Positions 9,415 to 18,000 of a DNA stretch of 22,790 nucleotides are shown here, piece after piece. Position 1 is the stretch's first letter. Each line of letters starts with the position of its first letter. The notes below the pieces were generated by a model. The model was not told the origin of the DNA and did not search any database. It was given only the letters and a program-made list of their open reading frames with translations. The DNA is taken from positions 1-22,790 of the forward strand of contig JAAMXP010003918.1 of NCBI GenBank assembly GCA_019693395.1, given 5' to 3'. The translations under genes were made by a program, and so were the position numbers. The DNA is from Ettlia oleoabundans (taxonomy: Eukaryota; Chlorophyta; Chlorophyceae; Chlamydomonadales).

Positions 9415-11600
9415 CTATAAAGGGCTACTGCTTTGCAGCATGTGCACCCACTCGGGGGCCCGAGGGTCCAATGCTAGCAGCACATACACCCAGTGGGCGA
9501 CCAAGTCGCTCTCTCCCCGCCGTTGGTGCCCCTGCAGGTTGTGGCGGGAGCTATTGTTGCAGCTGTATTGAATCAATTGATTCACCGCATCCACAAGGGT
9601 CAAGGAAGCGTGCCGATGGTACACGCACTGCCTGATATTGCCGCAGCGATACTGGCGGACATAACCAACAACACATGCATGTGCAGCCTGGCAGCAGCAC
9701 AGTTTCACCCACAGCAGCGTCCCCAGCCGCTGCGCCATTAGACCCCTTGCTTACAACTGGTGCTACACACCTGAATGATTGTGCGCACCATATGCTGCCA
9801 GGAGACCAGCGGGGCATGGAGCGGCCAGTCTGCTGACTGCAGCACAGGGTGGAAGGCAGAGTAGCTGAGGACTGCTGCATGCACTGCTCCCTCGGTGCCA
9901 CAGCATCATCTGCTGCTGGAAGCCTGTTGCCAATATGTCCATTCCCCTTCCTTTTCTGCACACCAAGCTAAGCTGTATAGAAAACCATCCAGCCGCCCTC
10001 TTAAAATGCAAACAAACTGATTAGGTGTGCAGGTACGCACCAGCTGCAGGGCGGGGTATTTCCGCTGAGCCACCTCCAGCTCCAGTGCATCTCCGCTGCA
10101 GGCATCCACTACATTCGACCATGGGGAGGCACCGCCACCAGCATCACCCTTAGAAGGTGCCTCAGGACCTGCCTCACGCGGTTCACAACCACTGCTGCTG
10201 CTGCTGCTGGTTGCCACTCTGGGTAGCAGCAGCACCCAAGGGGCAGCCGCAGGTGCCACGCCCTGCGCCCTGCCTGCATAGCGCTGCGCCACATCAGGGC
10301 GAAGCTGCTCTAGCGGCAGCGGGCTTTGCCCTCCCGCACCGCCAGCTGGCCCCTCAACCACTGCCGCAGCGATCTCCTCGCCACTATCTGCCGGCACGGG
10401 AAGCAGAGGCAGCCCCAAGCGGCGCGCCACCGCTGCTACCAGCACACCCAGAGTCAGTGGCGCCAGCTTGCGCCGCTGCAGCATCGCCGGCAGCAGGAGC
10501 GGCTGCAGCCCCTCGTACACCCACTCAAAAGGCTCGTACTTGAACCGCTGCTGCCGGTACACAACCTCCCGCACCGCTGCTAGCTGCAGCAGCCGCAGCT
10601 TCGTGCCGACTGGGCTGGCCCCATGCGGCTGCTGGCCACTGCTGCCACCACTGCTGCCAGCAACAGCGAACAGGGCGGGATGCTGCTGCCGCACAGCGCT
10701 TGCCAGGTGGTCCAAACTCAGCGGGGCTGGATCGCTCCGCTGCTGAGATGCCGCCTCCTGGCCCAGCCCAAGCTCCAGATCCAGCTGGAAAGGATGGGTG
10801 AGGTCGCGTGCCTGTTGGCTCAGCAGCGCCAGGCCCGCCTCCGCAGCGGCTGCAGCTGTCGCTGCGGCAGCTTGCAGGCTGGGGCCGGCAATGCTGCTAC
10901 TGCTGCTGCCGGGCTGGGCTGCTAAGGTGCTGAGGCGGGGCCTGAAGCTGTCTGCAAGCGTCGCCCATTCAGCTAGTGCCTGCAGAGGCATCATACAATG
11001 TACAGCAGGCTCATGCGTTGTACAATCAGTACAGATGATCTTGGCAGTTCAGCCCAGTAAGCCAGTTGTATACAACCGCTTCGCCAGATGCGTCACACCG
11101 CACCCATGCATGCCTTTGCGTGCAAGTTGGATGTGCACCTGCCGGGTATGCTCCTCTGCCTGCTGCAGCGTTTGCAGCTGCTGACTCAGCCTTGTCAACA
11201 CCTTCATGCCCTCTGCATGCGCGGAGGCAAAATACCCTGTTGAGGCAGGTTTGCAACAACCCGCAAGAAATCCTTGTGTAAATATCGGTGCCTGGTGGTG
11301 CATTTCCTGGTGCTTCAGACTGAGGATCTGCTTGAATTCAGCTTGGAGCACTGCAAAAAACAGCATGACTGTGGAATGTGTCCTGTGTTGCAGCGGCTTG
11401 CCTGCCAGTCCAACATCCGGCGGAGGCGCCTCCAGCTGTCGCCGAACCGCCTGCCGCCAGTCCAGGCTGTAGCATACCAAGTCTGTCCCCGCCACGCCCA
11501 CCAGAGGCAGCTGTTCCGCCGCGAACCGCCTGCCCATGCGCAGCAGCGCGGCAAAAAGCAGCGCGTCTGCCCTGGGCATGGTGCTGCAGGAAGGCAACAC
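9415..11600 (-). CDS. SirB1 / transglutaminase-like (Transglut_core2) domain protein, 3' exons uncertain
   Basis: The firm parts are the exon ending at 11139 (upstream limit about 11600 or 11580) and the exon 10979-10041. They are joined by a GT-AG intron (11138-10980) that keeps frame: ...EEHTRQ then ALAEWATLADSF. The 313-codon second exon carries the SirB1-like signature: LRLLQLAAVREVVYRQQ, then LAPLTLGVLVAAVARRLGLP (about 10475-10395), then VVDACSGDALELE near the end, the place where the family has a D-x-(F/C)-x-G strand. Members are often linked to TPR repeats; the biochemical role is poorly defined, so none is assigned. The GHFLVR-like segment that usually follows the RRLGLP part is not recognisable. 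Downstream, the likely exons are one ending in WQHMVRTIIQ at 9771 and a last exon 9687-9415 ending HWVYVLLALDPRAPEW...SSSPL with TAG. The acceptor for the 9771 exon is unresolved. The N-terminal exon has two low-quality stretches that may be unrecognised introns. Confidence 0.6.
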
Positions 11601-11819
11601 CTTTTGGTGGTGGCACTAGCGCCCCTGCCGCGCCCTTGCGAGTTCCTGCGCAATCCCTAAGATAAAATTTGCAGTTCCAATGCCAGCGGAATGCCGGTTT
11701 CAATAGTCGCCATGTGGCGGCCGGGGTCTTCTTCGCGCCACGCACCGGCACTTGGGCCCAGCTCCCGCCGGCCTCCTCCTCTTACAGGACGCCTGGTTTC
11801 TAGCCCTGGTCGGAACACC
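11601..11819. promoter_or_regulatory. Short divergent promoter region shared by the SirB1-like gene and RPS11
   Basis: Only about 220 bp separate the proposed minus-strand start (11600) from the RPS11 ATG (11820), so both promoters and 5' UTRs must fit here. GATAAAA at 11661-11667 is a weak TATA-like run, about 155 bp upstream of the RPS11 ATG. The sequence just before that ATG is pyrimidine-rich. No other element was recognised. Confidence 0.4.
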
Positions 11820-14393
11820 ATGGCTGACCAGGTGAGCAGCTCGCCCTCCTGCCGCGATTGATTGGAGTGCGCTCCCAGGGGCCCCGGCCGCTGGCTATCG
11901 GAATGAATGCGTTTTCATAACAGCCGCTGTCGCTTCTCAGCCTGCCATTGCGCTTTCATGCTGCCCCCCTGCCATGCAGACCGAGAGGGCATTCCAGCGG
12001 CAGCTGGCCGTCCAGCGCGGGTGAGGGGAGGCCGTAGGGAGAACAGCAGGAGGCGGAATAGCAGTTGTGGCCGCACTGGCAGCATGCCGCCGCCGCCTCC
12101 ACGGCGCCATTAGGGGCTGAGCTGCACTTTGCAGTTTGTTGCTGCCTGGCTACGACAAATCAGACACACTACAATACTTTTCTGAGTACACGTTCATCGA
12201 CAGTTGTCGCCGCTGCATGCTGCTGCCTGCAGTTACAACAAGACCGCAAAGAAGATTGTGGGCAAGGGCGGCCTGAGGTGGTACAAGAACATTGGCCTGG
12301 GCTTCCGCACCCCCAAGGAGGCCATTGAGGGTGAGGCACACATTAACTGGCCGCTTGCTGCAGTGTTTATCGCGACAGTGAGACAGTGGCAAGGTGGACA
12401 GGAGCCAACAGCGAGGGTGAAGGTCAGCAGTCAGCACCAACACGCCCTGCGATATGCGGCGGCAATTGGCAATGGGTCAGCAGCCGCGAGGCAAAAAATT
12501 CTGCAGCTGCAGCGTTCAGACATGCGCTGGGAGAGGGATCTGGATGTGGGAAGGCAGTTGGCAGCAGCCAGCCTGCCAGGTTGCGGAGTGGACAGCTATT
12601 CCTGTGAGCCGCTGGTATTACAGCGTCCAGGTTTCAAGTGCACGGCAGTGCACTGCGGCGGTCAAAGTCCGGCTGTGCACTGGTGAATGCACAGCGCAGT
12701 TGCTGACAGCGCATCCGAACGAGGCTGGCAAAACAGCTTGCAGCCAGTGGGAGTAGCACACGGCTGCCACATAACCTTCGGCAGCTTGACGACAGGCTGT
12801 TGCCGAACATGTGTGGATTTAAATGCTCGAGTGCCACAACACGCAGATTCACGCAGCAGCTTCTGTCTGCAGCTTCCCCCACGCTTCTGCCATTGCAGCC
12901 AACTTGCTGCTTCCCGCAGGGGCTCCCGCAGCAGGCCACAGCAGCTGCACCGTGCACCCTTCAGGTCGTGTGTATATGCATCCTGACCTGCCGCCTTTGT
13001 GCCCTGTGTTTCCGCTTTCCTCCCTCCTGCCCCCAGGCAACTACATTGACCACAAGTGCCCCTTCACAGGCAACGTCAGCATCCGCGGCCGTATCCTGGC
13101 GGGCAAGGTGAGGCGCTACTGCTGTGGCGACGGTGCAGCAGGATGGTTATGGTGGTGTGGTGGGGATTTAGTTTGGACAAGGGCAGTATTGGACAGGGGG
13201 CAGTGTGATATAATGTTGCGGTGATGGTGTGGCTTTGTGGTGAAGAGCTGCGGCGGGCTGCAGATCCAGACTCCACCCTTCGGTGGTTGTGAGAATGGCC
13301 CGGTGATGAACAGTTGCCAGCTGGAAGAATGCACCGCATAGCTGACTTGCTCATGTTGGTGGGCTGCAATTTGCCACTGGCGCCCGCTGCTGCTGTCTCT
13401 CCTTTCAACCATGCTTTGGGCCAGCTGTTCTCTGCACGAGCGTTACAAAGCCTCACCTAAGCATAGCTAGCAGTGAGCAGCAAGGTGGACGCCGGCAGCA
13501 TCCCAGCAGCGCTGGCTTTGTGTAGCTGCAGCCGCCGAAGAGAGCTGGCAGCAGCTGCAGTGTCGGTGGGGAAGCAGCGAAACGGGAGAGCGCCCCCGCA
13601 GCGACTGCGCACTGCTGGCTCCCAGTGACGTGTGCCTACTTCCGGGTGGTGCAGCGTCAGGGACGGAGGGTGCAGGGCAGCAGGGGCTTTCGAGCCACTT
13701 ACTCGGTGCCGATGACGGCGCTAGGGATCTCCCCAGTTTGGGGCAGCTGGAGTGGCAGTGGCAAATGGCATCGCCGTCGAAAGCTTGCGGCCAGCTCAGT
13801 TAGTCAGTTAGTTGGGAGCGCTGGCACAGGCGGTAAATTGCCAGCTCAACGCGCATGCACGCCATCGGCCTGACTAGCCACAGTCTGATCAGGCAGATGC
13901 TGGCTGGCCATCTCTCCTCCTGTCTTCTCCTCTCTTTTCCACTTCTCCTCCACACCAACTCACCACACCACACGGTCATCCTCCCTGCCTCCCCACCCTG
14001 TTCGTGGTGCAGGTGAAAAGCACCAAGATGAACCGCACCATTGTTGTGCGTCGCGACTACCTGCACTTCATTAAGAAGTACCAGCGGTATGAGAAACGCC
14101 ACACCAACATCTCAGCACACATCTCACCATGCTTCCGCTGCCACGAGGGAGACACCGTCATCATCGGACAGTGCAGGTGGGAGAAAGGGGTGAAGGTGTA
14201 CTGGTGCGTATGTGTAGGGAGGGTATGCGTTCGTGCCGTCAAGTCCATTGTTTCCGATGCCCCTAACTCGACTTGTGTATCGTCGGCTCGCCCCCTTGTC
14301 TTCTGCAGGCCTCTGTCCAAGACGGTGCGCTTCAATGTGCTGCGTGTGATCCCCTCGGCCGCTGGCAGCAAGAAGGGCTTCGGTGCCTTCTGA
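11820..14393 (+). CDS. RPS11: 40S ribosomal protein S11 (uS17 family)
   Basis: A cytosolic small-subunit ribosomal protein that binds 18S rRNA. Exons: 11820-11831, 11980-12020, 12233-12330, 13037-13107, 14013-14176, 14309-14393. All phases close, giving 157 codons with TGA at 14391-14393 and a 156-aa product, the usual length for the family. Diagnostic stretches are [18 protein letters not shown] (exon 3), [14 protein letters not shown] (exon 4), [16 protein letters not shown] and HISPCFR (exon 5), and [14 protein letters not shown] (exon 6). The first exon is only 12 nt and encodes MADQ, as in other eukaryotic S11 proteins that begin MAD-x-TERA. Introns 3 (706 nt) and 4 (905 nt) are much longer than introns 1, 2 and 5 (132-212 nt). 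The C-terminus is [11 protein letters not shown], slightly different from the animal form. No broken or missing segment was seen. Confidence 0.97.
12331..13036 (+). other. RPS11 intron 3 (706 nt)
   Basis: This long intron runs from GTGAGG after ...EAIEG to CCCCAG before NYIDHKCPF. Several open frames cross it, but they lack family motifs and are treated as noise. No box C/D or H/ACA snoRNA was recognised by eye. Confidence 0.6.
13108..14012 (+). other. RPS11 intron 4 (905 nt)
   Basis: The longest intron in the gene, from GTGAGG after ...RILAGK to GTGCAG before VKSTKMNRT. It has a short hairpin, CCACC-CTTC-GGTGG, at about 13273-13286, and an isolated GTGATGA at 13303-13309. There is not enough around them to call an intron-encoded snoRNA. 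Nothing coding is supported. Confidence 0.6.
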
Positions 14394-14523
14394 GGCTGGC
14401 AGCAGCAGCAGCAGCATGACGCGTGCTGCGTGAGCGCGGCTGTCCCTCACGCTCGCACTATGGCAGCGGCACCACCACTTTGTTAGGGCTGCCTAATGGG
14501 CGCAGAGCGTTGCCATCGCCGCA

Positions 14524-14528
14524 TGTAA
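14524..14528 (+). promoter_or_regulatory. TGTAA poly(A) signal of RPS11
   Basis: TGTAA lies 131 nt after the RPS11 stop, a typical distance for the chlorophyte poly(A) signal. Confidence 0.55.
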
Positions 14529-15011
14529 CACGATTCCCATGTTGATTTCACATTATGAAGAGAATCGTCCAGCTCGGGGTAGGGTTGGGTGTGGCAGCAG
14601 CATGTTGTGGATTGGTCATTCAACGAGGGGCCTGGCCTTCCCTGCGGGCCGCATGGAAATGGCAGGGGCAGTGTTGTCCCGCTTGGAACAAGCTTGGGCT
14701 GCTTTGTGTGGCGTTGGTGTATTACCAGAGAGGGCCGATCTCAAACACGCAGCTACAGCTTCTGTTTGTCTCCGAGTTTACTCGCGACTACAGCAGGTGC
14801 CCACTGGGTTCTCCTTGCTCAAAAGAAAGTGTCACGTTGCTCTCTGCGCAAATATCTCTCCTTGAACTGCCCTGTTCTTCCGTAATGTTTCCCTGCTAAA
14901 CCCCGTTCCTTCTCCTTTGTCCTGGATGCCAAAGGGCCCGGGTTGTGGCCTGCCCTGCCCCCTTGCTGCTCTCTAAGCCTCCTTACGGCCTTGGTTTGGT
15001 AGCAGGGCCAC
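14529..15011 (+). other. Intergenic region upstream of the AP2-domain gene
   Basis: This is 483 bases between the RPS11 poly(A) signal and the AP2 gene ATG. A 114-codon open frame (14555-14899) and overlapping frames lack recognisable motifs and are not called. The region should hold the AP2 gene promoter and 5' UTR; no specific element was recognised. Confidence 0.35.
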
Positions 15012-18000
15012 ATGGAGCTCCGTCAAGGCTGGAACAGGGCTGCTCCTGCCCCTGCAGCCCCCATTAACGAACCTGGGGCAGAAAGAGCCGCCACTCCCCA
15101 TGGAGCTGCTCACACACCTCGTACACCATTCACGCCGTCGTTTCAGATGCTAGCCACGCCTCAGAGCATGGTGAGCTGCCTTGCCAAAGAAGGGTTTGGG
15201 TAGCAGCTCTGCCACCGGGCTCCTCCAAGAATTCCGATTAACGCAAGTTCTGGCCGCCCCTCGCCCCCTGCAGAAACCTTTGCCCTCGCCAGAGCAAGCC
15301 ATTCTTGACTTCCGACCGCTAGAGACAGCCAGGGCCGCGCCCCAGACGCAAACAGAACCCCAAGCAGCACCCGCCACCGCTGCGCCCGCCGCCGTGCAAG
15401 GCTCTGTTGCCCCCGCAGCAGGCCAGGTATTGGGCGCCCACACGCTTCCCCATGCCGCAGCTGCTAGCCTGCTGAGCTCCCTGCACCATCGCTTGCAGGC
15501 AGCAGCAGCTGTTGCTGGCAGTGGTAGCACCAATGTGCACTCGCAGCCCGCCAGCATGCAAGGGCGCAGCAGCAGCCAGGCAGTGGCGCCGCCGCAGCAA
15601 CCAACTGGTGCAGCTAGCTCAGCAGCCCTTCCAGCAGTGGTACCTGCAGCACATGCTGCACAGTATGAGACAGGTGGACCCCTTGAGCCAATTCTGCGTG
15701 CCCTGCAGTTGCTGGGAACCCAAAGCCAACCTGCGGGACGTGCGAATGAGCAAGAGCAGTATGAGCTTCAGCAGCAGCCACAACACGCACACCAGCATCA
15801 GGAGCAGCAGCAGCAGCAAGCGTCTCAACATGCCGAGCCGAGCCTGCCCCCTGTGCCTGTCAGACTTGTTCCAGCAAACCGTGCAGCCTTTGGTGTGGGA
15901 TCGCCGCCTGCCTCCCCACCAGCTGGCAGCACCATCACCACTGGGAGAGCGGCCAGAGGACCACCTGCCGGCAGTAGCCCCACGGTTGGCAGCAGCGGAG
16001 TGACACTGAGCCCCAGGGGTGGCCCACAGGTGCTGCTGATGGGAGGCAATCCCATACAGATTGTGCCAGCTCAGCACGTCCGCCTGTTGCACCCGCTGGC
16101 CCAAGTGAAGACCCAGCGCACACGTCACAGCCAGCGGCTGCAGCAGCTGCAGCAGCATCCAGCACCCCAGCAGCAACAAATCCAGCCGCCAGCGCAACCG
16201 CCCGTGGCTGGGCACGCTCAGCGGCAAGTGCAGCAGCAGCAGCAGCCACCGCCTCCGTTCCAGCAGCGGCCAGAGCAAGCAGCGCCAAGCAGGTCACGCG
16301 GCACTGCTGGTCGCCGCTTGAAGCAGCCGCAATCAGCTCCACCACCCTCAGCGCAGCCACAGGCACAGCAGGAGCCTCTTGTCACCGCCACTCTTTCACA
16401 TGATGCGGCCACTCTATCACATGATGCGGCAGGTGCAGCACAGCACTCGCGTGTGCAGCCGCTGTACGCCGCTGCCGAGGCGCGCACACCCTTCCAATAC
16501 GTGTTTGGATCCAGCATGCAGCTCCAGCACACCCTGCTGCCAGGCAAGTGTGGCAGGCTTGCTTGCTTGCATGCAGGGGGGTCGTACCTTGCCTTGCGGC
16601 TGGTTGGCGTTGACTGGCCGGCTTGCTTCCATGGCACTCTCGACAGGTTCTTGCTGACAAGCAATAATCTGCACCCTTGTCTTCCTGCCTCCTGAGACCT
16701 GTCTGCGTTGTAATAGGGCTTCGTAGTTGGGATATGCCACAAAGATGCTGTGCCTGCTATCTGCTATCCGCCAATATCACAACCTGTGCCCCGCCCTTTA
16801 TGCGTGCAGCTCCCGCCGAGCCGCCTGCCGTGGGGACGCCACCCGCCGCCTCCTCTCCCAGTTCTCCTGCATATGCACGCCGCCACCAGCAGCCAGCACA
16901 AGGGCGGGACCAGGGACAGGGGCAGCGGGAAGAAGAGCAGTCACCTTCTCCGCGTGCGGGGAGAAGAAAGCGGCGCCCACGCGAGGAGAGCAGCGAGGGG
17001 GGGGACGGGACTGCTGCGACGGCGGTGAAAGGAGAGGAGGCACCACAGGGGAAGTTTGCGCCTTTTGCCGTCACGCCGGTGAGTTGATGGAGGCCTGCAT
17101 GGCATTGCTTCACGTCCTGGCATTCAGTTGCATCAGTGGCAGTGTGCTTGAAGCGCTTGACTTTGGATAACTTACCCCACTCGCACTCGCACCGAGTATC
17201 TTGTTCACATAGCACCCTGTGTTGTGGTGCTTTTCATTTCTGGTGCCCCGTGCGCAGCCCCCTTCATCCGACGACAGTAAGCCCTTCAGCATGCGCTCCA
17301 TGACGTTCAAGGGAGTCTACCGGTCAGTCACAGGGCTTGTTTGTGGGCGGGAGCGTACAGCCTCGCTGCGCATGAGAGGCAAACATGGAGCATAGCCAGA
17401 TGGGTGGGGTTGTGCTGTTTGTGTGTGTTTGGGGAGGTGAGCTCGCTGGTTGACAGTGTGGTACATCATGCATACATGCCACAGTCAGCATACTGTTTTT
17501 ATCCAGCAGTCTGCCCTGAAGCTGGACGACATCCACCCCAGACTGCTGCTTGCCTCCTGCCTTAGTCTCCTGCCCTGCTTGAAGTACAAGGTGCGGTGCG
17601 GACGCACTGCTGGTCCATGAAACGCCTTCAACACCGTTGGTTGCTTGTGCCTGTTGCTGTGCAGGATGCCCACGGGCCGTTGGCGCGCGCAGTTCACGCA
17701 CCGCAACAAGGTCATTCAAGTCGGCATGTTTGACACGGAGGAGGAGGTGAGGGGAGCGGATTAAGGGCCGAGGAGGAAAGCAAAGGCGCAGTGAGGGGTG
17801 AAGACGTTGGAGAGTTGCGGAGAAGTTCATTGGGGATGCCAGGGGCATGGCCAGCAAAGGCGCAAACGAGTTGCGCTGCTGCGGGAATGCCAGCCTGCAA
17901 GTATTGGCTGGTGTAATACTCGGGACAGTGTTGCTGACACACGAGTGTTGGCATGCCAGGCGCTGTATACAATGCATGGGCAGAGCGTTGTGTGCTGGTA

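Noticed and set aside
11352..11415. Possible GC-AG intron in the first SirB1-like exon
   Set aside because: CAG|GCAAGC and a downstream TTTTTTGCAG keep the frame, but the intron would be only about 65 nt, shorter than any other intron in the window. I left the exon unsplit and flagged it as uncertain.
12150..12957. Open frames on both strands in RPS11 intron 3
   Set aside because: The spliced RPS11 protein matches its family end to end without them; they lack motifs and fall between clear donor and acceptor sites.
13221..13345. Possible box C/D snoRNA in RPS11 intron 4
   Set aside because: GTGATGG at 13221 and GTGATGA at 13303 with CTGA at 13342 superficially resemble C, C' and D boxes, but there is no D' box, no closing terminal stem, and the spacing between the better C box and the D box is too short.
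14555..14899. 114-codon open frame between RPS11 and the AP2 gene
   Set aside because: No recognisable motif, several competing frames of similar length overlap it, and the location suits UTR and promoter.
15619..16278. 219-codon minus-strand open frame
   Set aside because: It is Leu/Trp-rich antisense of the Gln/Pro-rich exon 2 of the AP2 gene and has no domain features of its own.
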